Positions 30,134 to 38,673 of a stretch of DNA of 64,000 bases are shown one piece after another. The notes beneath the pieces were generated by a model, which was not told where the DNA came from, made no database searches, and was given only the letters and a program-made list of their open reading frames with translations. The first letter of the stretch is position 1, and each line of letters begins with the position of its first letter. Position numbers and translations under genes: made by a program. Origin of the DNA: Actinomycetota bacterium (GTDB lineage Bacteria > Actinomycetota > Actinomycetes > Nanopelagicales > Nanopelagicaceae); the NCBI GenBank assembly GCA_009698615.1, contig WLPU01000007.1, forward strand, positions 17,972 to 81,971. The letters run 5' to 3'.

Positions 30134-30901
30134 ATGAGCAATCGCGTACTGGATATATCCAATCTTCACAAGGCTTATGGGGACCATCAGGTTCTCAACG
30201 GCGTTAGCTTGGAGTTGGATAAAGGCGACGTCATCTCCATCATCGGCTCTAGTGGTTCCGGCAAGACAACGCTGCTTCGTTGCGTCAACTTGCTTGAAGA
30301 TTTCCACGACGGCGCCATCAAGATTGATGGCAAGGAAATTGGCTACGTAGATGTCAAAGGTAAGCGCACGAAAGTAAGTAACAAACAAGTCACTAAAGAC
30401 CGCGGACTAACGGGCATGGTTTTTCAATCATTCAACCTTTTCCCACACCTTTCGGCAGCTGAAAACATCACGCTGGCGCTTCGCAAAGTTCAGAAGAAAT
30501 CTCAGACCGAAGCGGCAGAAATTGCACAGCACTGGTTGGAGCGAGTGGGTCTTCCTGATCGTGGGAAATCTTTCCCTGGTCAGCTTTCTGGAGGTCAGCA
30601 GCAACGTGTAGCTATTGCCCGCGCCATTGCGATGAATCCAAAGCTGATGCTTTTTGATGAAGTGACCTCAGCCCTTGACCCTGAATTGATCAATGAAGTG
30701 CTCGATGTCATCAAGTCCTTAGCCGTTGAGGGAATGACAATGCTCATTGTGACTCATGAAATGCGCTTCGCTTATGAAGTCTCCAAGAAGGTTATCTTCA
30801 TGAATGATGGCGTGATTGCAGAGCAGGGCACACCTGATGCGATCTTTAAGAATGCTTCCAGCGAGCGGTTGAATGCTTTCTTAAAGAACACTAAGTTCTA
30901 A
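30134..30901 (+). CDS. ABC transporter ATP-binding protein, polar amino-acid type
   Basis: Cytoplasmic ATPase, 255 residues. Walker A is GSSGSGKTT, the Q-loop region is [18 protein letters not shown], the signature [14 protein letters not shown], Walker [15 protein letters not shown] (with Val where most relatives have Pro) and the switch His in [12 protein letters not shown] slightly unusual stretch ([17 protein letters not shown]) lengthens the region before the Q-loop. The start is the ATG at 30134 with GAGGAG 7 bp upstream; a longer frame into the permease is not real. It is followed after 29 bp by the SelA-like gene. Confidence 0.94.
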   Translation: MSNRVLDISNLHKAYGDHQVLNGVSLELDKGDVISIIGSSGSGKTTLLRCVNLLEDFHDGAIKIDGKEIGYVDVKGKRTKVSNKQVTKDRGLTGMVFQSFNLFPHLSAAENITLALRKVQKKSQTEAAEIAQHWLERVGLPDRGKSFPGQLSGGQQQRVAIARAIAMNPKLMLFDEVTSALDPELINEVLDVIKSLAVEGMTMLIVTHEMRFAYEVSKKVIFMNDGVIAEQGTPDAIFKNASSERLNAFLKNTKF

Positions 30902-30930
30902 CTTACTAATTCAAGAACCGAGGGAGCACA

Positions 30931-32049
30931 ATGGATTTCTATGACTCACTCGGGGTAACAAAACGCATTAATGCTGCTGCCTATTACACCGCATTGGGCG
31001 GCTCGATCATGAGCCCTGAAGTCATCGCTGCGATGAATGATGCTTCCAAGTCTTTTATTTCAATGCACGAGTTACAACTCAAGGCTGGCAAGAAGATAGC
31101 CAAGCTGACAAAAAACGAAGGTGCTTTTATCACTACTGGTGCAGCATCTGCGATTGTCTTGTCACTTTTGGCTTTTAGAACTAAGGGTGACATCAACGAA
31201 ATCCAAAGAATTATCGACGGCACCGCTAGACCATCTGAGGTCATTATCCAAACCGGGCACCGTATTCCTTATGACCCAGCAATTCGGTTAGCCGGCTCCA
31301 CAATTGTCACTGTTGGAAATGCAGTGCAGACATTTGAATACGAACTTGAATCAGCAATTAATCCCAACACCACCGCAATTTTTTATGTTGCCGGCGCGCA
31401 CCTTGCAACCCCTGCACTGTCTCTCGAAACTGTTGTGCGCATTGCGCGCAAACACAAGGTGCCTGTTGTTGTTGATGCTGCTGCTCAACTACCTCCTCTA
31501 TCAAACCTCTGGCATTTCACTAAAGAGTGCGGAGCTGACTTAGTCATCTTCAGCGGCGGAAAGACATTTAAGGGACCACAATCAACTGGACTCATTTTAG
31601 GAAAATCGATCTGGATTGAGGCAGTGCGTGTTAATGGCTCTCCTTTCCAGCGCCTGGCTCGTGCATTCAAGGTCGGCAAAGAAGAAATTGCAGGGATTGT
31701 TACTGCAGTTGAAAGATATGTAAACCATGACCATGCCGCAGAATTCAAGAGCTGGGAAAAAGTTATCGATGCGTGGGTGGCTGAACTCTCTCCCATCCGC
31801 AATCTGAAGGTTGTAAGAGAAGAGCTCAACGAAGCCGGACAACCAATTCCTCGTGTTGCTATTCATTTTCCTAAAGACATTGCTTTGGAAGTCATCGCAA
31901 CTCTACAAAAGCTGGATCCCATTGTTGAAGTTGTCCATAACTTTCGCGACACCATTTGGCTCAGCGCAGATGGATTACAAAAGGGTGAAGAAAAGATCGT
32001 TGTTGCGCAGGTAAAAAAGGCTCTTGCAAAGTTTAATTTCAAGAGCTAG
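30931..32049 (+). CDS. SelA-like PLP-dependent enzyme (D-glucosaminate-6-phosphate ammonia-lyase-like)
   Basis: A fold-type I PLP enzyme of 372 residues related to bacterial selenocysteine synthase. Family traits visible: N-terminal YDSLGVTKRINAAAYYTALGG, the cofactor-binding EGAFITTGAASAIVLSLLAF, PVVVDAAAQLPP, and the Schiff-base lysine in VIFSGGKTFKGPQSTG (residues about 207-222). Without selenoprotein genes or tRNA-Sec nearby, it is more likely one of the SelA-like lyases, racemases or aminotransferases such as DgaE. It is 29 bp after the ATPase gene and has a GAGGGAG ribosome-binding site, so it is coexpressed with the transporter, pointing to breakdown of the imported compound. Confidence 0.85.
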   Translation: MDFYDSLGVTKRINAAAYYTALGGSIMSPEVIAAMNDASKSFISMHELQLKAGKKIAKLTKNEGAFITTGAASAIVLSLLAFRTKGDINEIQRIIDGTARPSEVIIQTGHRIPYDPAIRLAGSTIVTVGNAVQTFEYELESAINPNTTAIFYVAGAHLATPALSLETVVRIARKHKVPVVVDAAAQLPPLSNLWHFTKECGADLVIFSGGKTFKGPQSTGLILGKSIWIEAVRVNGSPFQRLARAFKVGKEEIAGIVTAVERYVNHDHAAEFKSWEKVIDAWVAELSPIRNLKVVREELNEAGQPIPRVAIHFPKDIALEVIATLQKLDPIVEVVHNFRDTIWLSADGLQKGEEKIVVAQVKKALAKFNFKS

Positions 32050-32131
32050 TTCGATTGGATCTTTCTTAGAAATTAACTTGCTCCACTTTATTGACTAATT
32101 TTTTAGCACTCACTTCGAATAAGGCGCAAGC

Positions 32132-33373
32132 TTATGGATAAAGACCGCGCAAGCGGTGCGCTTCTGCCACGCGACTGACTCCCAGCATGTTTGCTGACTC
32201 TCGCCACGTTACTTTCTTGGCGGTAGCAGTTTCTTCCACATCTAGGACTGCCTTCATCAGAATCTGGTTGAGGTTTTCTTTGACTTCTTTGGCACTCCAG
32301 AAGAAGTTCTGCTTATCCTGAACCCATTCAAAGTAAGACACGATCACTCCACCTGAGTTGGCGAGAATGTCAGGTACAACCAAAATCCCTTTGCTATTAA
32401 GGATTGCGTCACCTTCGGGGGTTGTCGGGGCATTAGCGCCTTCAACCACGATCTTGGCCTTGACCCCCGGCGCAGTTGCTGCAGTGATTGCATCTGCAAG
32501 GGCAGCGGGAATAAGTACATCAACATCAAGATGAAGAATTTCTTCATTAGTGAGTGGGTCCGTACCTGGCATGCCAATTACGCTGCCAGTCTTCAGCGAA
32601 TATTCGAATACTTCTGCAACAGATTTAAACCCAGTTACGCCGCCTTTAACATCACTGACTGCCACAACTTTAAGCCCCATGTTTTCTAAAGCAATGGCGG
32701 TCCAGTAACCCACTTTTCCAAAGCCTTGAATAGCCACAGTCGCACCTTCTTGTTTGATACCGCGAGCACGAAGTGCCTCTCTCGTTGCAATTGCTACGCC
32801 ATCGCCAGTAGCAGTTGTTCTGCCTAAGGATCCGCCAAGGACGATTGGCTTGCCAGTAACAACACCGGGCACCGAAAAACCTGCGTTAACGGAATATGTA
32901 TCCATCATCCACGCCATATTACGTTCATCTGTTCCGACATCAGGGGCAGGGATATCTCGCTCTGGTCCGATGATGGGCAAAATTTCAGATGTATAGCGCC
33001 GAGTCAATCTTTCATTTTCTGCCAAAGAAAGTGTGTGTGCATCAACAGCAACGCCGCCCTTTGCGCCGCCGTATGGCAAATTGGTAAGTGCGCATTTCCA
33101 CGTCATTAACATTGCAAGTGCCACTGTTTCATCCAAGTCAATATCTTGGTGAAATCTCACTCCGCCTTTAGATGGTCCGCGTGTAGTGGAGTATTGAACT
33201 CGATAGCCTTTATACATCTCTACTCTGCCATCATCTCGACGCAGAGGAACCGCAACTTCTAATATCCGTCGCGGGGTAGAGAGCGTATTCCAATCATTTT
33301 CTGAAAGTCCAAGTTGATCTACTGCCCGTCGCAATTGCGACAGGGCTGTTGCTATTGGTGACTCCGTTGTCAT
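32132..33373 (-). CDS. gdhA: Glu/Leu/Phe/Val-type (glutamate) dehydrogenase
   Basis: Reversible oxidative deamination of glutamate to 2-oxoglutarate and ammonia; 413 residues. Substrate and catalytic motifs are visible: LPYGGAKGGVAVD with the active-site lysine (about residue 105), PAPDVGTDERNMAWMMDTY, and the dinucleotide loop AIQGFGKVGYWTA. The length fits hexameric enzymes of the NAD-type group; the cofactor cannot be fixed. A leaderless promoter (TTGAAA-16-TACTGT-6-ATG) is visible. It is convergent with the SelA-like gene. Confidence 0.95.
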   Translation of the reverse strand: MTTESPIATALSQLRRAVDQLGLSENDWNTLSTPRRILEVAVPLRRDDGRVEMYKGYRVQYSTTRGPSKGGVRFHQDIDLDETVALAMLMTWKCALTNLPYGGAKGGVAVDAHTLSLAENERLTRRYTSEILPIIGPERDIPAPDVGTDERNMAWMMDTYSVNAGFSVPGVVTGKPIVLGGSLGRTTATGDGVAIATREALRARGIKQEGATVAIQGFGKVGYWTAIALENMGLKVVAVSDVKGGVTGFKSVAEVFEYSLKTGSVIGMPGTDPLTNEEILHLDVDVLIPAALADAITAATAPGVKAKIVVEGANAPTTPEGDAILNSKGILVVPDILANSGGVIVSYFEWVQDKQNFFWSAKEVKENLNQILMKAVLDVEETATAKKVTWRESANMLGVSRVAEAHRLRGLYP

Positions 33374-33379
33374 GCTTTC

Positions 33380-33407
33380 ACAGTAGACCTGTTATGCATG
33401 CTTTCAA
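33380..33407 (-). promoter_or_regulatory. leaderless promoter of glutamate dehydrogenase
   Basis: On the minus strand TTGAAA (33402-33407) and TACTGT (33380-33385) are separated by 16 bp, and GAAAGC (6 nt) separates the -10 from the ATG at 33373. Transcription should begin at the start codon; there is no ribosome-binding site. This is one of the clearest promoters in the window. Confidence 0.6.
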
Positions 33408-33417
33408 AATTACCCTC

Positions 33418-33852
33418 TTAATCCGTGAGGGCTATCCCTAATTGTTGGCGAAGCGTCAAAGAATCCCAAGCATCAAAACCAGAAGTCACTATATTATTTT
33501 CAATTCGGTCGATGCTTACACCATCAATATTTATTTTCTTACCCGTGCCCGGATGTCCTAAATACTCACCAAGGTGCGTCCCAGTTAATTTCCAACGGCT
33601 TACGACGGTGTTTCCTTCAGCTACTAACTCTTCAATCGCAAAATTGATATCGGGAAAAGCTATGCGCCACTTCTTCCATTGAATCCGAAAGCTTTCTCGA
33701 CCAACGCCAAACTTAGGATCATTGCCTGCGGCATCCTTGGCTATAAATCGATCAATTGCGGATTCGTCACCCTTGTTCCAAATCTCTTCAAAAAATGCTC
33801 GCGCAAGCGCCTTATTGTTTTCAAGATATTCCGTAGAGTGAGAAGTAGTCAT
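33418..33852 (-). CDS. SnoaL-like ester-cyclase-family protein
   Basis: A 144-residue NTF2-fold protein: ARAFFEEIWNKGD at the N-terminus, then WKKWRIAFPDINFAIEELVAEGNTVVSRW and GTHLGEYLGHPGTGKKI, the pattern of SnoaL-like ester cyclases and related proteins of unknown substrate. A single stand-alone domain; no polyketide genes are near, so a cyclase role is unlikely and the real function is open. A TAACCT hexamer lies 6 bp before the ATG, suggesting leaderless expression. Confidence 0.8.
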   Translation of the reverse strand: MTTSHSTEYLENNKALARAFFEEIWNKGDESAIDRFIAKDAAGNDPKFGVGRESFRIQWKKWRIAFPDINFAIEELVAEGNTVVSRWKLTGTHLGEYLGHPGTGKKINIDGVSIDRIENNIVTSGFDAWDSLTLRQQLGIALTD

Positions 33853-33858
33853 CTCGCA

Positions 33859-33864
33859 AGGTTA
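33859..33864 (-). promoter_or_regulatory. -10 element TAACCT of a leaderless promoter (SnoaL-like gene)
   Basis: Minus-strand TAACCT, then TGCGAG and the ATG at 33852. The spacing of 6 nt matches the other leaderless starts. The possible -35 (TTCGTA, 18 bp upstream) is weak. Confidence 0.4.
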
Positions 33865-33964
33865 ATGCATCCCACTTGCATCTACGAAGCCCTCTTGAGA
33901 ACTATTTCTGAGTCATTGCTAAAGTCTCCCTCTACCTTCCGCCTTCCTAGATTGTGAGCCCCAA

Positions 33965-35284
33965 ATGTCAGATGTAAATGAATGGTCATTTGAAACACTG
34001 CAGATCCATGCTGGTCAAGTTCCAGATCCAACTACCGGTGCTCGCGCACTTCCGTTGTATCAAACAACTGCCTACCAATTCCGTGACACTACGCATGCTG
34101 CAAATTTGTTTGGTCTTGCTGAACTAGGAAATATTTACACCCGAATCATGAACCCAACACAAGATGCGGTCGAACAACGTCTAGCAGCACTTGAAGGCGG
34201 AGTTGCAGCGCTATTGGTTGCATCCGGATCCGCAGCAACTTCATTCGCGATTATGAATGTTGCCGAAGCTGGCGATCATATTGTTTCAAGTCCAAGCCTT
34301 TACGGCGGAACCTACAACCTTTTCCATTACACGCTTCCGAAATTTGGGATCGAAGTAACTTTCGTAGAAGACCCTAACGATCTCGCTTCTTGGAAGAAGG
34401 CAGCTCGTCCAAATACAAAGGCATTCTTCGGAGAGACAATCGCTAATCCAAAAAATGACATCCTGGATATCGCAGGTGTTGCAAAAGTTGCCCATGAACT
34501 TGGACTTCCCTTGATTGTTGATAACACTGTTGCTACTCCCTTTGTCCTTCGTCCAATCGAACATGGTGCAGATGTTGTCGTGCATTCGGCAACTAAGTTC
34601 TTATCGGGCCATGGCAATGCAGTTGTAGGGGCAATCATTGATTCTGGAAAGTTTGATTATGCGCAATACCCAGAGCGCTTTAAGAACTTCAATGAGCCAG
34701 ATCCTAGTTATCACGGTCTTGTTTATGCTCAAGCACTCGGAGTTGGTTCTGCATTTGGTGCCAACCTTTCCTACATCTTCAAGATTCGTCTGCAACTGCT
34801 TCGCGATATTGGAGCAGCGGTGAGCCCATTCAATGCATGGCTCTTGGCTCAAGGTTTGGAAACTCTCAGCCTTCGTATGGAGCGCCATCTTGAAAATGCG
34901 AAAGCAATTGCAACTTGGCTTGAATCTCATAAAGATGTTGAGAAGGTAAATTACGCATCTCTTCCATCATCTCCATGGCATTCACTTGCAAAGAAATATG
35001 TGCCGAAGGGATCTGGCGCTGTAGTTTCATTTGAACTCAAGGGTGGAATTGAAGCTGGGAAAAAGTTTGTCGAATCCCTTAAACTCTTTAGCCACGTTGC
35101 CAACATTGGTGATGTTCGCTCTCTTGTCATTCACCCTGCGACAACTACGCACTCACAACTGAGTCCTCAAGAACAACTGGATGCTGGCGTTACTCCAGGT
35201 TTGGTTCGCTTGAGCCTTGGCCTTGAGAACATCGCTGACATCAAATCTGACCTTGAAACAGGATTCAAAGCCTCAAAGGCGTAG
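33965..35284 (+). CDS. metY: O-acetylhomoserine sulfhydrylase (MetY type)
   Basis: PLP enzyme of the Cys/Met metabolism family that makes homocysteine from O-acetylhomoserine and sulfide; 439 residues, the long MetY form. The N-terminus FETLQIHAGQVPDPTTGARALPLYQTT is diagnostic, with SGSAATSFAIMNV and the PLP lysine in HSATKFLSGHGN (about residue 210). A TAGATT hexamer lies 11 bp before the ATG; no ribosome-binding site and no SAM riboswitch could be recognised in the 112-bp gap upstream. The next gene begins 10 bp after the stop. Confidence 0.95.
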   Translation: MSDVNEWSFETLQIHAGQVPDPTTGARALPLYQTTAYQFRDTTHAANLFGLAELGNIYTRIMNPTQDAVEQRLAALEGGVAALLVASGSAATSFAIMNVAEAGDHIVSSPSLYGGTYNLFHYTLPKFGIEVTFVEDPNDLASWKKAARPNTKAFFGETIANPKNDILDIAGVAKVAHELGLPLIVDNTVATPFVLRPIEHGADVVVHSATKFLSGHGNAVVGAIIDSGKFDYAQYPERFKNFNEPDPSYHGLVYAQALGVGSAFGANLSYIFKIRLQLLRDIGAAVSPFNAWLLAQGLETLSLRMERHLENAKAIATWLESHKDVEKVNYASLPSSPWHSLAKKYVPKGSGAVVSFELKGGIEAGKKFVESLKLFSHVANIGDVRSLVIHPATTTHSQLSPQEQLDAGVTPGLVRLSLGLENIADIKSDLETGFKASKA

Positions 35285-35294
35285 AGTTCTACAT

Positions 35295-35951
35295 GTGAAG
35301 GTTGAAGCAACAACTGCTGCTGTCGCACCTCCGAAGCTGCGTGGGTGGTTCCACCTTGGCGCTGCGCCAGTAGTTTTCGTTGCTTCTCTTGTCTTGTTTA
35401 TCCTGAGCAAAAACTCATTGAAATTAGCAGTTGCACTTTATTCACTTACCGCAGTCACTCTCTTTAGCGTCTCGGCGATCTATCACCGCGTTCCATGGTC
35501 GCCTTCAAAAAAGAAGATTTGGCGTCGTTGGGATCATGCCAACATAAATTTGCTCATTGCTGGCTCATCCACGCCATTTGCTGTAACGCTACTCAATGGC
35601 CACGATCGCACGATTCTGCTTTCAGTTGTGTGGGCCGGTGCGCTCATCGGCGTTGCAATGCGAGTTTTCTGGGTTGGTGCACCTCGATGGCTTTATGTCG
35701 CCAATTACCTACTCCTTGGCTGGGTGGCAGTGTTTTATACCCCCCAGATGTACAGAGCTGGTGGACTCTGGATTTTATTGCCGATATTAATTGGCGGGCT
35801 TTTCTATTCTGTTGGTGCCATCTTCTACGCCCTCAAGTTTCCGGGCAAAAATGCTCGGTACTTTGGGTTTCATGAGCTCTTCCACATATTTGTAATTGCC
35901 GCGTGGATTTCACAGTACATCGCGGTTTCTTTTGCAATTTATCGCCATTAG
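35295..35951 (+). CDS. hemolysin III / PAQR-family membrane protein
   Basis: A seven-helix membrane protein of about 218 residues. PAQR/TrhA motifs are visible: FSVSAIYHRVPWSP in helix 2, WRRWDHANINLLIAGSSTPF, and the C-terminal FHELFHIFVIAAW, which supply the His/Asp/Ser metal site. Bacterial members affect membrane properties; the hemolysin name is historical. The start is uncertain: I prefer the GTG at 35295 (MKVEATTAAVAPPKLRG), with TAGAGT 7 bp upstream; the longer frame lies inside metY. Confidence 0.85.
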   Translation: MKVEATTAAVAPPKLRGWFHLGAAPVVFVASLVLFILSKNSLKLAVALYSLTAVTLFSVSAIYHRVPWSPSKKKIWRRWDHANINLLIAGSSTPFAVTLLNGHDRTILLSVVWAGALIGVAMRVFWVGAPRWLYVANYLLLGWVAVFYTPQMYRAGGLWILLPILIGGLFYSVGAIFYALKFPGKNARYFGFHELFHIFVIAAWISQYIAVSFAIYRH

Positions 35952-36064
35952 TCACCCGCAATCAGCCCACAAAATCTTTAGTTGACGGGGTGATAGCGAG
36001 GGGCTTTTGGAGTAGAGCCCGCGTGCTCTAATCTGTACTCCTACAGACAGTGAGGACAAGGACT

Positions 36065-36862
36065 ATGGGCGAAAAAAACTCTTTCCTTAGTTGGGTTGGA
36101 TTTAAGGGAGAAGAAACCGAAGCCCCTGGATCGGTCGATCGTATTCGCGAACTCGAAAGTCAAATTGCTGATCTGCGTGCCCGTCGAGATATCACCACTT
36201 TGTCTAAAGAAGAATTTGAAATTCTCGCAACTGAAACTGCAATGACAATGATTAAGTCTGCACAAATGCGTGAGGCAAAGGCGCAGGGCAAAGCAGATCG
36301 TTTAATTAATGAAACAGCCCGACAAGCAAAAGATGCCATTGAAGCTGCCGATCAAAAAGCAAAAGCGCTGCTCACAAGTGCAGAAACTCGTGGCCGCAAA
36401 TATCTCCAGGCAGCCGAGTCTGATGCAGCCGAAAAGATTGAAACCGCAGAACTCCAAGCAGACACAATTTTGGAAACTAAGCGAAGAGAAGCCGCCGGTC
36501 TGGCAACTGCTGCACGTCGCGAGGGAGAACGCATCGTCTCGGAAGCAGCAAGAGAAGTTACTGACTATCGCGAGTGGTTATCGGGTGTAATTTCAGAAGC
36601 TGAACGCCTTTATAAGATTCAAACACAATCTCTCGATGCCGCTGAAAGCGCAATTCATACCTCGCGCTCGCGTCTGGAAGGGGCTTTTGCGCGTTTAGCT
36701 GAACTCCAAAGTAGCGTCTTAGAAAACTTGAGATCTGATGACACGCTAATTACAAAAACACCTGTGCGCGTTCAAAGTGAACGAACGAAACCAGCTATTG
36801 CTGCTCCTAAGCGCAAGACTGCAAAGAAAGCGAATAAGAAATCCGCAGCTAAACGTAAATAA
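36065..36862 (+). CDS. coiled-coil protein with Lys-rich C-terminal tail, unknown function
   Basis: A 265-residue protein with no membrane segment. After a short N-terminal motif (NSFLSWVGFKGEE) almost all of residues 25-230 is an Ala/Glu/Arg/Lys-rich coiled coil; the last 20 residues form a basic Ala/Lys tail (KRKTAKKANKKSAAKRK) like histone H1 tails. The coiled coil resembles DivIVA/Wag31-type or b-subunit-type helices by composition only; the DivIVA N-terminal domain is not evident. The ATG at 36065 has GAGG 9 bp upstream. It is 5 bp before an acyltransferase gene and near a second protein with a basic tail. A scaffold linking DNA or RNA to the envelope is possible but unproven. Confidence 0.7.
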   Translation: MGEKNSFLSWVGFKGEETEAPGSVDRIRELESQIADLRARRDITTLSKEEFEILATETAMTMIKSAQMREAKAQGKADRLINETARQAKDAIEAADQKAKALLTSAETRGRKYLQAAESDAAEKIETAELQADTILETKRREAAGLATAARREGERIVSEAAREVTDYREWLSGVISEAERLYKIQTQSLDAAESAIHTSRSRLEGAFARLAELQSSVLENLRSDDTLITKTPVRVQSERTKPAIAAPKRKTAKKANKKSAAKRK

Positions 36863-36867
36863 TTTCA

Positions 36868-38631
36868 ATGGAAGAAAAACGAGGCGTACGTTACATCCCA
36901 GCAATTGATGGTCTTCGTGCCATTGCTGTTGTCGCAGTCATGCTTTATCACCTTGGATTTAATTGGATTCCTGGTGGATTTCTTGGCGTAGATCTATTTT
37001 TCGTTATCTCTGGATATGTGATTACGAGATTACTCTTAGATTCAATACAACGAAGCGGTGGCCTAGATCTTCGCGGATTTTATATGGCAAGAATTCGAAG
37101 ATTAGTACCAGCGCTGATATTCATGATTTTCACCACGGCGCTATTCGTCGGTGCGTGGGCACCTGAAGCGATTAAACGCTTCGTTAAAGATTTGCCCTTT
37201 GTCTTAACAGGAACAATGAACTGGGCCTTGGTCTACCGCCACCAAGATTACTTCGCAACAATTGGACGTCCACCCCTTTTGCAACACACATGGTCCCTTG
37301 CTGTAGAGAGTCAGTTCTATCTCTTTTGGCCACTGATCTTGCTCATTGTTTTGAGATACTTTGGCAAAAATCGGATCCCTGGTGCCGCACTCGCCATTGC
37401 GGGGATTTCAGGCACGGTGCTTCTACTTCTATCTCTCAAGTTAGATGCATCTAACGCACAAAGTGTGAGCCATGTTTACTTTGGTACAGACACCCACAGC
37501 ATCGGACTTTTCCTCGGCGCTGCACTTGCCGTGAGTTGGATTCCTCAAAACCTCACGACAAATATTGCGGCGCGCGCGCAAGATTTTATTGATGGCATTG
37601 GTGTATTCGGTTTACTCGGCTTAGTCTCCTGTTTTCTATTTATCGATGAAACCAACGCGAATCTCTATCGAATAGCTTTCCCTCTTGCTGGAATTTTCGG
37701 CTGTGCAATTATTATTTCCTTGGTACATCCAGCCTCGCGCTTTGCTCCCATTCTGAGCATTCCTCCAATTCTTTGGATCGGACAGCGTTCATACGCCATT
37801 TATTTGTGGCACTGGATCATCTTCCAAGTCACAAGACCAACAATGGATCTGGCTGGTCAACCATGGGCGCTATATGCCCTGCGAGTTCTCATTGTCTTTG
37901 CACTAGCTGACATTTCTCTTCGCTGGGTGGAACTACCAATCCGGAGCGACTCAGTTGGCGAATGGTTCCGCGGTATGAAATATCGCACGAAGAAGGTGCG
38001 AGTTCGTCAGCAAAGTACTGTAATTGCTGGGCTTTTAATTCTCTTTGTTTCTGCGGCAATCGTAAGCACAAATGCAATTACACAAAGTGACAAAGCCCAA
38101 CGAATTCTTGAAAAATCTTTGACTGCAGTACCTACAACTCCACCCACAATTTCCAATGTGCCAGGGCTGTGGGTTGCAGGAGATTCAGTAATTCTGGGAA
38201 TTCGTTACGAACTTGCGCAGTTTGAACCGATCGATCTCATTAATGCAAAAGTTGGCCGCCAAGCCAATGAATTAATCACTGTACTCAAGCATGATAAGAC
38301 GCTCATGGCGAACTCTCCTGTCATTTTAGATCTGGGAAATAATAATCGTCTTACAGAAGCTGAGGTTGCGAACGTTTTTGATGTCATTAAGGATCAACCG
38401 CAAATCATCATCGTGAATACCGCTGTGCCACGAGGGTGGAGAGATGCAAACAACGCTTTAATCGCTAAGTACACACATAAGTATTCTCAAGCATCACTCG
38501 TGGATTGGTTCTCGATTTCGACCGGCCACCCAGAGTATTTCGGACCAGATGGCGTGCATTTAGTTCCCGAAGGTATAACTGCTTATGTAAATGCGATTAT
38601 TTCAAAGATTTATGCCCCAGAAATAAAATAA
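36868..38631 (+). CDS. OafA/YrhL-type acyltransferase with C-terminal SGNH domain
   Basis: A membrane acyltransferase of 587 residues. The N-terminal acyltransferase-3 part has about ten helices: YIPAIDGLRAIAVVAVMLYHLG with the essential His, GGFLGVDLFFVISGY and MARIRRLVPAL. The C-terminal extracytoplasmic part (about 410-587) is an SGNH-hydrolase-like domain with VAGDSVILGI (Ser) and DGVHLVPEG (Asp-His pair). Fusion proteins like this O-acetylate surface sugars or peptidoglycan. It begins 5 bp after the coiled-coil gene and ends in a strong hairpin. Confidence 0.92.
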   Translation: MEEKRGVRYIPAIDGLRAIAVVAVMLYHLGFNWIPGGFLGVDLFFVISGYVITRLLLDSIQRSGGLDLRGFYMARIRRLVPALIFMIFTTALFVGAWAPEAIKRFVKDLPFVLTGTMNWALVYRHQDYFATIGRPPLLQHTWSLAVESQFYLFWPLILLIVLRYFGKNRIPGAALAIAGISGTVLLLLSLKLDASNAQSVSHVYFGTDTHSIGLFLGAALAVSWIPQNLTTNIAARAQDFIDGIGVFGLLGLVSCFLFIDETNANLYRIAFPLAGIFGCAIIISLVHPASRFAPILSIPPILWIGQRSYAIYLWHWIIFQVTRPTMDLAGQPWALYALRVLIVFALADISLRWVELPIRSDSVGEWFRGMKYRTKKVRVRQQSTVIAGLLILFVSAAIVSTNAITQSDKAQRILEKSLTAVPTTPPTISNVPGLWVAGDSVILGIRYELAQFEPIDLINAKVGRQANELITVLKHDKTLMANSPVILDLGNNNRLTEAEVANVFDVIKDQPQIIIVNTAVPRGWRDANNALIAKYTHKYSQASLVDWFSISTGHPEYFGPDGVHLVPEGITAYVNAIISKIYAPEIK

Positions 38632-38663
38632 CCCCCGCACACATTTGCGCGAGGGTTATTTTA
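38624..38663. terminator. bidirectional terminator
   Basis: Inverted repeat TAAAATAACCC-c-CGC and GCG-a-GGGTTATTTTA with a 10-nt loop (one C/A mismatch). A-rich and T-rich flanks let it work in both directions, ending the acyltransferase transcript on the plus strand and the basic membrane-protein transcript on the minus strand. Confidence 0.88.
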
Positions 38664-38673
38664 ACTTCAGAGT

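Noticed and set aside
30931..32049. True selenocysteine synthase SelA
   Set aside because: No selB, selD or tRNA-Sec is seen, no in-frame UGA gene is near, and at 372 residues the protein is shorter than typical SelA; coupling with a transporter fits a SelA-like metabolic enzyme better.
33853..33964. SAM riboswitch before metY
   Set aside because: I looked for SAM-II/SAM-IV-like core motifs and a long structured leader; the gap is short and pyrimidine-rich with no recognisable pairing.
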